A stretch of 64,000 bases of DNA, from NCBI GenBank assembly GCA_021464415.1, contig CM038464.1:2542001-2606000 (forward strand), read 5' to 3'. The stretch is from Lonicera japonica (taxonomy: Eukaryota > Streptophyta > Magnoliopsida > Dipsacales > Caprifoliaceae). Shown here one piece after another: positions 1 through 14,744 of this stretch (positions are counted from its first letter, which is position 1; each line of letters starts with the position of its first letter). Position numbers and translations under genes: made by a program. The notes under the pieces are model-generated. The model did no database searches. It worked only from the letters and a program-made list of their open reading frames with translations, and was not told the origin of the DNA.

Positions 1-3000
1 TATTAGAGTACCGAATGCCCTCTTTAAAATTTCTTAGTTGGTATCCCTGCTTGAGGAGCTGCCTTAAACGGATTTCATAAATTGAGAAGAAAGGAAAATG
101 CTGTAATATTTGCAATTCCCTTTATACCAGGTTGTTGTGAAGAAGACTTGGCAAATTAAATCAGAAGATACATGTTCGAATTTTTTATGTATTGAACTTT
201 AGAAAATTTGCAACTAACAGTTATTTTCCTTGCCCCTCACAGTTAGTTTATTTCCCTGTTACTTTCCTTTCTGTATAATTTCCATGTCACTTACAGTCAT
301 TTGTTAATGACATTTTACCTATAAAAAACATTAAGGGGCTGAATGAGATAAGTTTTATAAATCTACTAGACTTGTGTACTAGTTTTAGTTTGGTTTGGTT
401 TATATTTTAAGTTGTTAAGCTCCATAATAATCATGTGTATATTTTATAGGTTGGCCACAGTTATTTGTGAAACGAACGGAAAATTTGGACACCGAAGTAG
501 GGGAGAGTTGTGCAAATCCAGATAATGACAAGACTTGGAGTTAAAGTCGGATGAAAAAATTTGATGTACACTCCTCAAGTGTCAGATGAGCTGAGGCCAA
601 AAAAAGGGCAACAATTTGAGACAATTGATGAAGTTGTAACATTTTATTATGCTTATGCGAAAGTAGCTGGTTTTAGTGTACGTGCCTGGACTACTAGGAA
701 AGAGCCGGGAAATGATGAAATAAGGAGGAAGGAGTATGTTTGTTTTAAATAAGGAAAATCAGAAAGAATTGCTGAAGTTGGAAAGAAAAGACGCCGGGGA
801 AGCTTAGGTGAAAATTGTACAGCCAAACTCGCAGTTTTAAAGTCAAATTCCAATAAATAAATTGTTACTATTTTTAACGAGGGGCACAGCCACCCATTAT
901 CAACACCAAGTAAAGTCCATCTTTTAAGATCCCATCGTAACGTTTCAGCAGCGACAAAATCTCTAACTAAACAGTTGTCTATGGTCAATATACCCCAGCA
1001 CCGGTAATTTAATTTTCTTGGAGTGCAATCTGTAGGTATAGAAAACATTGGGTGCACGCAGAGAGACTTATATAATCATGAAAGAGATAAACGTGCCGAT
1101 GCAAAGGGGCACGATGGAGAGATGTTTTATGAGTATTTAAAATTGGAACAAGCGAAGAATTCATCATTTACTTTTAAAATTGACTCCGATGAGGAATAAA
1201 AGATTACTCATTGTTTTTGGTCCGATGCAACTTCTCGGCGGGCTTACAAGTTTTTTGGAGATGTTGTAATATTTGATACTACTTATAACATTAATCGGTA
1301 TGGGTTAATTTTTGCACCAATAATGGGGGTTAACAATCATGGTCAAACAATTGTTTTTTGTTGTGGATTTTTGAATCATGAGAGCATTGATGATTTCGTA
1401 TGGCTATTTAGTCAATTTTTAGAAAGTATGCCCAATGATGCCCTGAAGATGATTATTACCGATCAAGACCCGGCAATGACTGCTGCATTCCCTATTATTC
1501 TTCCAAATACATTCTATAGGTATTATAGTTTGAATACATTTCATAGGTATTATAGTTTGAATATATTAGTGTCACCCATTTGAGTTATTGAATGAAATTG
1601 TGTGGATCTTTCAATGAGACAATTATAATCCCACAAAATAAGTTATTATAACAACTACATTCCCAATTGAAATTCAAAAGTCATTCTAATAACATAAAAC
1701 TGATTCCAAATCCATTACAAAATTCATTATAACAACAACAAAGTACATTACATTTTCATAACTTTTACACCAAAATAAATAGTCAACATGAGAGAAAGAA
1801 CTATTAAGAACTTCCATCGGACTTTTAGATCATGGTTTGTGTTAAGTTCACCAACAATAGAGGCACACGACGTACTACATTCTTCTAGTGTGCCAACAGT
1901 ACTTGATACCACTTGAATTGAGGAAATTTTGCACCAACCCAAAAAAGTACCGCATCTTTGCCTTTTGCACGAGTAGTACATTCTACCACGGTTATAAGCC
2001 TTCCACAATTGATGAACTATAAGCCATTTGAATCTGCAAAATTCAAGTTTATCAAGAAATGAGCAACCTACAAGGAAGAGTGGCAAAATTCATTTTGATA
2101 AAGAAATGAGAGGCAAAAAATCTCTTTCTTTATGTGAAGTTTGCAATTTATACATTGTAATTTGGCTGATTGAATGATGCCACTGGATAGCAGTTTGCAA
2201 TGGTGCCACTGTAGACTCTTATGTGTAAGATTGTTTTTATTGTACATTTCAGTTTAGGTGATTTTGAGGCAGTCAGTCTGCTGGAATTCGGGGAGTAGGA
2301 GGGTCTAATTTGCTTTAATTTGGTCCAGCTGGGTACAGTTGGTTTAGTCTGGTTCTATTCTGTCCCCCAGTCTCATTATCGGTATTCGACCAAAAAATAT
2401 TTGTATTAGATTACTCAATGGACACACGAAAAAGGAAAAATCAATCCAAACAACATCCATATTCCATATCCCAAACAAATCAAATTCATGATAAATGCAA
2501 GACAGCAGCAAACTTAAAGAATATAACAAAAGTTTTAGTCACTGGAAATTTTAATAATGAGCAACGAATTCCATTATGGTGGTAAGTTGTACATGGTGCC
2601 TACTTGTTAACAGATAAATAAAAGCTTTCAAGCAGAGGAATTCCTCATATACAAGGGCGGGGGAGAGAGCTCTGTTGTAATACTTACAAGATACTTGGTC
2701 CTTAAAACCATGAACAATATCACTTCAGTGGAATTCCTCATATACAAGGTATAAACCAAAACACTCATATGCACAGCCCCACAAAAGAAATTTCGAAATA
2801 TGAAATGAACTGAACTGAAACAACTAAAAAATTTTAAAGATGATGAATTTTAAATAGGGCAATCGGTACTCTAATATTACACAAATAGCAACCTAACTGT
2901 GAGAGTCAAATTCCAATAACCGTTAGTTGCAAATTTTCTAAAGTCCAATACATAAAAAATTCAAACATGTATCTTCTTCTCAATTTATGAAATCGATACT

Positions 3001-3545
3001 CTAATATCACACAAATATCAACCTAATTTCGAAATATGAAATGAACCTCACAACAAGCACAGCAGCAGGCAAGCCCTAATTTCGAAATTGAACTAAAACA
3101 CAGCAGCAGGCAAGCACAGAGAGAAGATAGAAGATACCCACTTACAATTTTAAAGCTTGATGGAGTCAGAAATTGTAGAGCAAGAGTGGTATTGTTCAGT
3201 ACGTTGCTCGAAATTGAGAAGAGACAGTGAGATTTGATGATTCGGTTAAAATGGGAACCATCGAAATGTCTTCAGAGAGAGAGAGAGCTCGTCGAAATGG
3301 TGAGAGACGGCCTCAACCCGTCGGATTCAGATGAAATGGGAGCCCGTCGGAAGCACTGCAAATGGGGGATGGAGCTATGTCTGAGAGAGAGAGAGAGAGG
3401 AAAGGAAAGAGCTATGTTTGTGTATTTGTGTTTGACGGAAGGAAATGAAGAATGAGAGAAACGTTAACATTTCGTGGGTTAAGTTTTTTGAATACCACAC
3501 CACTAGTGCGTACGCACTAGTGCGTGTTAGATATGCTCTCTATAT
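1..3545. mobile_element. MULE-A: Mutator-like element, left end cut by the window
   Basis: The first ~330 bases are an inverted copy of about 2845-3010: the start read backwards matches the stretch around 2846-2876, and the 'ttgcaactaac' block near 205 matches its complement near 2925. The window therefore opens inside the left terminal inverted repeat and the true left tip lies outside. The right tip, about 3495-3545, shares an 'actagtgcgt...agatatg' motif and an AT-repeat end with MULE-B (49741-55530). Between the ends lies a decayed FAR1-type transposase gene. Sequence at about 1600-1890 matches about 53590-53850 of MULE-B, while everything equivalent to about 51780-53580 is missing, so this is an internally deleted relative. 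The family assignment is by transposase type; no target duplication can be read. Confidence 0.7.
473..1563 (+). pseudogene. FAR1/FHY3-like MULE transposase, truncated and broken (copy A)
   Basis: Translated pieces match the FAR1 DNA-binding region (TIDEVVTFYYAYAKVAGFSV, then a charged RKEPGNDEIRR stretch, about 565-750) and part of the MULE transposase core (DTTYN near 1277, GVNNHGQTI, a FLNHESIDDFVWLF block and ITDQD near 1455-1475). The frame is interrupted by a TAA at 750-752, by a TAA near 1198-1200 and by frame changes between the pieces. The C-terminal half, including the SWIM zinc finger present in copy B, is absent. FAR1-family proteins are domesticated MULE transposases that act as transcription factors; this copy sits between inverted repeats, so it is read as a decayed element gene rather than a host gene. 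The ORF on the opposite strand at 653-1057 is a shadow. Confidence 0.75.
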
Positions 3546-4368
3546 ATATATATATATATATCAGTTCCCTTCTTACTACCCTAAAACTAATTAACTTAAA
3601 AGACAGTTTATTTTAAGAGGTAAATAAATATATATATTTTTATGAAATTTGGTGAGAATGATTTCTATAATAAATAAATTGTCTTCACCAAATTTTATCA
3701 AAAAAATCAAACAAGAAGTCGATTAATTAAAAATCCAAAATTTCAATGTCCATAAATGCACATATATATCAATTTTTCCGCTACCCACTTTCAGATTAAG
3801 TTTTTTGATAAAATTTGATGAAGGTGAACTGAGAGACGGCCTCAACCCGTCGGATTCAGATGAAATGGGAGCCCGTCGGAAGCACTGCAAATGGGGGATG
3901 GAGCTATGTCTGAGAGAGAGAGAGAGAGAGGAAAGGAAAGAGCTATGTTTGTGTATTTGTGTTTGACGGAAGGAAATGAAGAATGAGAGAAACGTTAACA
4001 TTTCGTGGGTTAAGTTTTTTGAATACCACACCACTAGTGCGTACGCACTAGTGCGTACGCACTAGTGCGTGTTAGATATGCTCTATATATATATATATAT
4101 CAGTTCCCTTCTTACTACCCTAAAACTAATTAACTTAAAAGACAGTTTATTTTAAGAGGTAAATAAATATATATATTTTTATGAAATTTGGTGAGAATGA
4201 TTTCTATAATAAATAAATTGTCTTCACCAAATTTTATCAAAAAAATCAAACAAGAAGTCGATTAATTAAAAATCCAAAATTTCAATGTCCATAAATGCAC
4301 ATATATATCAATTTTTCCGCTACCCACTTTCAGATTAAGTTTTTTGATAAAATTTGATGAAGGTGAAC
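3301..4368. repeat. Tandem duplication (~530 bp x 2) spanning MULE-A end and adjacent MITE
   Basis: The segment 3301-3829 is repeated almost base for base at 3830-4368. Both copies start at 'gagagacggcctcaacccg' and end at 'gatgaaggtgaac'. Each contains the MULE-A terminal stretch, the AT-rich tip and the left part of a MITE. Copy 2 has one extra 'actagtgcgtacgc' block and a slightly shorter AT run. Near identity suggests a recent unequal exchange or replication-slippage event after both elements were in place. Confidence 0.85.
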
Positions 4369-4465
4369 TGCTCATTATAGAAATCGTCCTCACCAAGTTT
4401 CATAAAAAAAATTATCCGTTTACCTCTCAAAATGGGCAATCTTTAAGTTAATTAGTTTATGGGAA
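4111..4465. mobile_element. MITE with long inverted repeats; partial extra copy at about 3574-3829
   Basis: The left arm (from 'ctaccctaaaactaattaac' near 4117) and right arm (ending 'gttaattagtttatggg' near 4463) are inverted copies that continue inwards through 'gaggtaaa' and 'ttggtgag' blocks, giving arms of more than 100 bp. No coding capacity. The left half also appears at 3574-3829 because of the tandem duplication. No clean target duplication seen. Confidence 0.6.
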
Positions 4466-4486
4466 ATAACATATATATATATATAT

Positions 4487-4660
4487 GAGTTAGGTTATAA
4501 AAATGGATTTTATTTTTTTAACAAAAAGAAGGGATGATCATTTGAAAGGGTTATTTAATAAAAAATTTATAAAATTTTATAGAAATGATTTATATTATGG
4601 TAGATTACCTCCCAAATTTTATAAAAAAGATCAACCTAGAAATGGGTGATTTATATATTT
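4487..4660. mobile_element. Fragment of the Mutator-type MITE family found at 29070-29459
   Basis: Begins 'gagttaggttataaaa' and continues with 'aacaaaaagaagggatgatc', matching the left arm of the element at 29070-29459. The right half is missing or too diverged to recognise. Confidence 0.5.
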
Positions 4661-6599
4661 ATAAATTAAATCCATAGTTAACATGAGCCTTCATTCTTAT
4701 TGGCTGATAGGCATTAAAATAACATAAATCCATAATAATACATAAATAAATTAGGAATCCATAATATAATAAATAAATAAAATAGGATGACAGGTGATGT
4801 TAATGAGTGAGGGTCGAGAAAGCTGGACCCTAACCTTAATCATATTAGATATATAATAAAATGCTATCCTTTATCATAATTTTGACACGTGTATGTTATT
4901 AAATGCGCATTACATTCATTGCTCCTTTTAATTTCTTTATTCAGTTTCTATAAAACGCATTATTAAAAGCATGTCCTTTTAACTCTTAGGCGTTTTGAAT
5001 CTACCATAACTACTCTTTGATATTGGCTAAACAATGATGTATTTTTAAGTGCCTATATAATTGAAAATTAAGATGTAATTAAAGGATTTTAATTATATAA
5101 GAAGCTACATAAAGAGCTAACATCATATTAATTTTTGTTTGATTGATATTTTTAGAAAAGAAATGGAAATATATGAAAATGAGAGTAAACTTATTCTAAT
5201 AACATGTATGAAATTTATCTATAAATAGATATATTTGATTATTGTATTCCTAAATTATGCATGTAAATATTCAACAACATTCTAAATATAGTTGTTTATA
5301 GTTGTTTTAATTAATTAAATTGTAAAAATCTCAACAAAAGAATGATAAACAATGCTATATCAAATGTTGACATGTGGCTATTCAATGGTGTATATTTAAT
5401 TTTCATTGCTAATTATCTCTTTCTTTCTCCCATTACATAGCACCACTCTTTCTACACATTTACTCTCTCATTTATTCTTCTTCTTTCACATCTCTTTTAT
5501 ATCACATGTCTTTCGTATTCTCCATTTTCTTTTGTTTATAAGTGGCCTAATGGCATTTTTCATAGACATTTATTTATTCATCATGTATATTATCTTTTTT
5601 CAACTTTTCAGCTGCCTCTTCAAATTTCAATAAAAAATTTAGAAAATTCAAATGCTATATAGCATATACCAATTTGAAGGACACCATCCTCATCTTTATA
5701 TTGATTTGCCCTCCATTCTTTTAATTTCATCATGTTGCTTTTGTTTTAGTAAGTTTTTCGTTGATTTTTTTTCTTTTTACGATTTTATTCTATTTTCACT
5801 TTGATTATATAATATCACTCTAATTCTAATAATAATAATAATAATAATTTTAATCTCGATCAATTGTGTCGTATGAATTTTATCCGAAGTATCATTTGTG
5901 TCATTAATCATTATAAGTAAATTCTTTTACTTGATGATTTATAAGTTGAGAAATTGAATTGCTTCATTTCATATTTGATGACGTATAATTTTTTGTATAT
6001 AAATTGTACATTTGACTTTTAACCATATTTATCTATGTGGGAAACCTCTCCTAACTTATCCGAAGTTTATATTTAGATTTTTGGAACCTCTTAATCTTTA
6101 AAGATAGAAAGGTAGATGTACTCTTTCAATTTCATCAAGTGATGTCTACATGTATATGTAATGTAAACCTACATCTACTGTGTTTAAAGTTTAATTTATT
6201 CCATTATTGTAATTAACAAGAGATGTTTAAAACACATTATTTATTGTCTAATTTAGTATAGATTCTAGCCGGCAAACTTGAGCAATATAATTATATTGTT
6301 ATACAATGTCATCAAATGTGACCATTATAACCAATAGTTTCTCGTAGAGAGGAGCTCAGCATTTTTATAACATACTAAGAATTGTGATATTTTAATTATA
6401 TTAATATTTTAATATTTTATGGTACAAGTTAAAATACGATAATAATTTCTTCTTTCTTCTTTTTCATATTATTATTGTTACTTAGTACTACCACTCCTAT
6501 AGTATTGTTGCATCATGCACGGGTATATAGCTAGTTTTACAGAAAGGAAATACCAAATGGAAAATTTTGCGCGTGAGTCGGTTGTTTAAAGAAATGTAT
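4661..6599. other. AT-rich intergenic sequence upstream of SKD1
   Basis: No open reading frame with recognisable protein similarity. A short (AAT)n run lies at about 5829-5849. The ORF at 5406-5633 is compositionally T-rich and resembles no family I recognise. Confidence 0.6.
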
Positions 6600-6891
6600 T
6601 ACTCCCTCTGTCCCAATTTAATTGTCACACTTTGAAAAACTAAAAATTAAGGAGACAAAATAATTAATCTAAGAGAAAATACTTATTTTCAAAAATACCC
6701 TTTATTTTTTTTTTCCTAATAAAAAAGGTGGCGGGACCCACAATAAAAAAAGTGGTGGGAGCTTAAAGGGTAACATTGAAAATAATAAAAAATACTCTAA
6801 TTAATGACCTATTAAATATAAAAAGTAGATAATTATTTTGAGACATTTAAAAATGAAATAGAGGACGACTAAATTGGGATGGATGAAGTAT
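6600..6891. mobile_element. Stowaway-like MITE (Tc1/mariner type)
   Basis: The ends 'ctccctctgtcccaattta' and 'taaattgggatggatgaag' are imperfect inverted repeats of the CTCCCTCYGTCCC type known for Stowaway elements, and both ends abut TA. About 290 bp and non-coding. It lies about 550 bp upstream of the SKD1 start codon, within the probable promoter region. Confidence 0.8.
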
Positions 6892-7448
6892 TACTTTGTG
6901 TGATCCCGTTTAATGAAGTTGTTCATGCTTGGTGCACAAGAAAAAGGAATGCCAGCTGGCTTTTTTTACTATACGAGGGCAAGGCAGGGCAGGTCAACTA
7001 GCCGGAATTTACAGTTGAGCCAATCGGTCTGCGCAGCTGCTCTGCTCTGCTCTTCGGAATATTCCATTAGGAAACGCCAGCACGACGGAGAGAAAAATCA
7101 AAATAGCCTTTCCCATCCCTCTTTCTTATTTTCTCTCTCACACATCTCCATTTACCAATTTTTGTTTTTAAATGTTGCAGTTTAAAATTCATCATTAAGT
7201 AAACCTGCAAAAGTTTTTCTTCTTAATCAATCATCTTCTGCCTGCCGATTGAAATTGAATCGATCTGGTGGATCAATTGAAGGTGTTTTCCAAGTATTTT
7301 GATCGTATGAAGATTTTTTATCTGATATTCTGATTTATTTTTATTTTGATTATTCTGATTGATTGATTTGGAGAATTGTGTGCTCAGCGGTATTTTATTT
7401 GTACCTTAGTTTTTTAGAAAAAGAAAAGAAAAGAAAAGAAAGTCAAAG

Positions 7449-10032
<2,584 letters not shown>

Positions 10033-10956
10033 TGGCATTTCTGAAATGGAAAAGAAAACTCAGATTGTGTATGAGATGCGGCAGAATCAATAAACAATTA
10101 AACATCACAGGCCCTGTTACGGTAGGGGGTCTATTCGGCATCAATATTTGTTTTGTGCTATTTGCAGGGTGGAAAGAAAAGGAAAAAGAACAGGAAGATG
10201 TATAGGGGTAATGTTTGTTTTTACTATTATGATTGATAATGTTTATATAGCCTTGATCTAATTTAAACTTATGGTTTTATTTGCCACTTCCGCTCCAACT
10301 TCCAATACAGCTTGCTGACATGATAATTCTATATATTTTATATTTTTGAGCAAATATTTCAACTTCAAATTTCGTATAGAAGATGCGCATTTTATTTTAA
10401 CCTATGAATATTAAATTACAACTCACAATGATGTTGAGACGGTAGACATGTTTAGACAAATGGCTGACACAAACTAGCAATGCATGACAGGAATATGTAA
10501 AAATAACTGTAGTACGATATGGCTCTTAAAGAATAATTTCTGAACTGAGCAATTGTTGACACAACCTAAAGCAGCTAAGCTGCCTTCAACAAATGGATCT
10601 TTGACAAATTTCACCATACTCGTTATCATATTCATTTATTTTTCTCTCCAGTGTTTTTACATTTTGCCAGGCATGCATCTCTTGCAGCAAAATAACCGGT
10701 CAAAAGGTCATTATGTGAAATCCGTGTACAACTTTATTTATTTTCCTTCTCATTTTTGCTCGATTCAATTCAGAGGTACACTTTTGACACCGAAAAGCCA
10801 TCTCCTCAAAACAAGAATAAATAAAGGTAAATCAACCTGTAACAATTAAGTTGACAAACGGAACATATGGATAACCCACCAAGAAACTATTAGCAACCAA
10901 TGCACAACATTATGGTACATACAGCTTTGTGTGAGATAGATAGATATATCTATATA
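10033..10956. other. Convergent 3'-UTR / intergenic region between SKD1 and ORRM1
   Basis: Contains the probable SKD1 3' UTR (an 'aataaac' signal near 10089) and, on the other strand, the probable ORRM1 3' UTR (reverse 'aataaataaa' near 10733-10742). The ORF at 10553-10849 resembles nothing known. No repeat recognised. Confidence 0.5.
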
Positions 10957-13508
10957 TTACAAATCTGATCTTGGGCAGCCCCTGCTGTACTTTGTCGGAT
11001 TCTTTTTGGCAACATCAACCACTATCATCCATCCATTTATGATCTGTAATAACATAAAAATAACCCAGTCTCAACCTGCAATCTTTGGGAATGTTGAAAT
11101 TTTACTTGATTTAAAATTCAAAATTATTAGTACCTTGCCATTCATCTCGGTAAGAGCTGCACTTGCTGCCTCCTCCGTGGTATACTCTATGAAAGCATAA
11201 CCTTTGGACCTTTTCGAAATCTTGTCCATTATAATTCTAACTGTAACAATAATCAATAGAAATATCCATCACGTATGGCTTTCCTTCCCTTCAATCACCC
11301 ATCATTGCCAAAAAATTGAGAAACTTATTTTTTATAACGAGTCATCAATAAGAAGCAAGATACCTTCAACAAGCTCCCCAAAGCCTTCAAATGCTGCGCG
11401 CAAAGTTTTCTCCGACGTATAAAATGATAGACCTGTCGGGAAATAAGAAATTGCCAGCATTTATCTACCAAAAGTGGGAAATTTACAATTAGCTCCGTAT
11501 TTGCTAATATATTTTTATTGGTCCTATTTGCTAATATAATTTTATACTATATGGTACAACCACCGGAGATTCTCTCTCAGACTAATGCACATACTGTAGG
11601 CAATGTTTTTATCATTTAAAGATGTGAGTAGCTAAATTAACTAAAGAACTAATGTTAAAATAAAATATGTGATTTTCTCCCTGATATCAAGAGATACTAA
11701 AAGATACACGAACAGAAATGTTAACTGATCTGAATCTTGCAACGTACCAGTTACAAAAAGCTTCTTTGTTTTTATGTTGGCAGGTGGATTTCCTCCCGCG
11801 GAACCCGGAGAGTTACTGAACCGTTGAAGATTCTCACCTGGAGAATACCTCCCATTACTACGAAATATGAACTTCAAATGAAAATATACAGGACAACAGT
11901 GTGTCGTTTCTATTGACTTGTTTGAAGTTGAAATATTGAGAATTTTATCTGGCTTACTTTTATCCTTCACATAGTCCCAAATCCAAAATAGGATGAATGT
12001 CATATTAAGTAGCTTCGAGGCAATGAAATTACAAGATTCCTTACCAACGTGAGTCTTAGGAATGTAATCAAATAATGTTGTGGCATTCCCAATTAAGCAA
12101 CGCATCGCATTTGTACGTTGGTGTTTAGGAGAAATGGGTAACAAACATTGCCCATCTCTGTTGAAAAAACTCAAAGTTTGACAGTTTGAATACCTCCACA
12201 ATCTTTATTATCTGACTCAAATTTTTCATCGGGCTGCACGGATAGAACACCAGGTATCCCTGTACCATAAATAAGCAATTATCCTGGCTTTAGCAACACG
12301 CATTCAAAATATTTGGGTTCAAGGATAAGGTTCAAGCATACTGACCAGCTAGTTCCTTTGCACATATATCATCTAGTTCACAACAGAATCCATAGCTGAA
12401 CTGCCAAGAAATGTCAAATATACACATTTGGGCATCCTTCTCACTGAGGCAAAATTTGATGTTAATTAGAGAAAAAGAAAACTCAAAAGAAGAATAAAAA
12501 CTCACTCCGATACTAAAACTTACTTCCCCAAAACCTTGGCTAGCACCTGAGCATAATAATCAACAACCTGTGCCTTTGTAACTAGTCCAAGTGGTGGTTT
12601 TTTCATTCGAACAAGCCAATGTCTAGAAGTTCCAGCAGGAAATAATGGAGAAATTCCAGAATGTAAGCTTGATAGAGGACTTAACTGAACGTTGTTAAAG
12701 CTGTAATCCTTTGCCGCAGAGTTAAAATCTGGGTCTGGCCTAACTGCTAATACCCCAGGCAAACCTACGATACAAATATGTAAATTAAGTAAAGCATCGA
12801 TCATTTAACAGAAAATCTTGGCAATCAAGGCCTTTCAATAGCTCCACCAAAAGGGTGCGATAGAAACGTACGTGATAGCTCAAGGGACGTTTCTTCATCA
12901 ATGTCGCAACAGAACCCGAAATGCATATCGCAAGAAGCATCATATATACACATCTGGGCTTCTTTCTCACTGTTCAGACCACATTTTAAAATCAAAATTC
13001 ATTTAAGACGTTGAATCATTATCAATAGTTTCCATATTCAACTGAACCAGTCTTTAATTACTAGGAATAAACACAAACAAAAAAACATAGAAACCTTTGT
13101 ACCCTACCTGCCCAAAACTCTCTCTAGGGTTTTGACGTAGTAGTCGATGAAGTCTGATTTGGAATTGAGTTGTTGTGGAGGAGTATCCATGACCACCATC
13201 CAGTGGCGTCGATTGCCTCTACTGGCTGAAGATGGAGAAACGGAAGTAGGAGTTGTGGATGTTGCAGTTGTTGTTCTAGTGGATTTCGAAATACAAGAAG
13301 TGGAGGAGGAAGAAGAAGAATAAAGATTGAAAAGATTATTATTATCTGCACCGAAAGAAGAGGGCTTGTTGTTCCTATTCTTCTTCGAGTGTGCTGCGGT
13401 GTTAATGGTGATGGTGAAGGAATTGGAAGTTGTAGTTAGGGTTTTGTGAGGTTTAAACTTAGTGATTAGGGTGAAGGAAGCAGGCGAGGAAGAGATAAAT
13501 ACTTCCAT
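10957..13508 (-). CDS. ORRM1: ORRM1-like plastid RNA-editing factor (two MORF/RIP-like domains + RRM), 9 exons
   Basis: Arabidopsis ORRM1 is a plastid C-to-U editing factor built from two truncated MORF/RIP domains and a C-terminal RRM; the same order is visible here. Coding exons in transcript order: 13508-13108, 12969-12872, 12764-12524, 12443-12346, 12259-12194, ~11857-11748, 11432-11364, 11240-11134, 11043-10957. RIP repeat 1 starts at RHWMVVMDTPP and repeat 2 at RHWLVRMKKPP; both continue through AQMCI(Y/F)D and FGFCC/YGFCC to a PGVL motif. The RRM shows RNP2 (KLFVTGLSF) and RNP1 (KGYAFIEY). The N terminus is Ser/Thr-rich and fits a plastid transit peptide. Problem: the obvious exon 5 donor (12193) and exon 6 acceptor (11858) leave the frame off by one. 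Frame is kept with an acceptor at 11910 (about 442 aa) or a weak donor at 12182 with an acceptor at 11872 (433 aa). Identity is secure; that junction is not. Confidence 0.9.
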
Positions 13509-14124
13509 GACTCATGCCCAATCCCACTCAAAACTCCACTTCACACTCCATCGTCTCTATATAACTCTACGATAAATAAATAAATAAAATAAAATAAAAT
13601 CTTGCACTCATCTGTGCATACATTAGGAAGAGAAAAAATAAAATCTGTATTAACTTAAATCGTAAAAGAAAACTGTATGTTCACAATTTAATTTATTACT
13701 CTTTTTGATTGAAGATTATTCTCTTAGATATGTTATTTATTATAGCCACCTTCAATATTTATCGTTGGAAAACTCATTCAAGTTTATTCATATAAGTCTA
13801 TAAGTTCGAAATTAATATATTTATTATATTTTATCAACTAATTCAATTCAATTTAATTTTGTATTTTACATTTAATCCAATCATATTTAGTTTAAAGATT
13901 CAGTCCAATTCGAGGCTGAATTAAATTGGTTCAAAACAAATATTATTTGTTTAAGGGGTTCTCAAATAGACCAAAATAAATTTAATTTACAATATAAAGA
14001 CTAAAATAATATAAATTAGAAATAAGATAAAAAGACTTGCATGATAATATTTTTTGTAAAAAAAAATAACGAATAATATTTTTTAGAAATAAATGCCTAA
14101 ATATCATTATCATTTTGAGATAAG
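13509..14124. other. Upstream region of ORRM1 and AT-rich spacer
   Basis: The first ~100 bases should hold the ORRM1 5' UTR and promoter (minus strand). The rest is AT-rich with no recognisable gene or clear repeat. Confidence 0.4.
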
Positions 14125-14715
14125 GGCTTGTTTATCAATTTTGTTTTAAAATAAAAGTTTTGATTGAGCGCAAATTTTACTTTACACTAAATTGTGTTGA
14201 GTGCAAACTTAACTTTGCACAAAATTGTCTTTTATGCAAACTTAACTTTGCAATCAAAAAAATGTAGTGCAAATTTGTTTTGCATTATGTATTTATATTT
14301 TTTAACAAGTATATTCTTATGTTTCATACATAAAACTTTAAATTAACGTCAAATAAACAAAAATACATAGTAATATTTTAGAAAATCAAGAATTCAAACT
14401 TAACCGTGCATAGCTTCGAAAAAAATATTTTGTACATTTTATTAATAAATAGGTTTTGAATATGTAATTTGTTAAAATTATTCCAAAAACACTGTCAGCC
14501 AAACACTTATTTATAATAATATGCTAAAAAACATGTAGTGCAAACTTGATTTTGCATGATCCCATAAAAAATGCAATTTAAAAATTTACTACAAAGTTAA
14601 CTTTGCAATCCTTTTAGAATTTGGTCAAATATAGACCCTTAATTTTTGAAAAAAAAATTATTTCCTAATTCTTTTGCAGAAAACTTTTCCATACAAGCCT
14701 TATTTGTCAATATCC
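14125..14715. repeat. Possible old foldback element related to the hairpin-minisatellite family
   Basis: Starts 'ataagggcttgtttatc' and ends with the inverse-like 'acaagccttatttgtc'. Inside are repeated 'tgcaaacttaactttgca' motifs that can fold on themselves, recalling the units at 14926-15128. Divergence is high and boundaries are tentative. Confidence 0.35.
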
Positions 14716-14744
14716 CGTAACATAAAATAAGTAAATCAAAGGGA

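Noticed and set aside
5406..5633. T-rich plus-strand ORF encoding a hydrophobic peptide
   Set aside because: AT-rich composition gives Phe/Leu/Ile-rich frames by chance; no conserved features.
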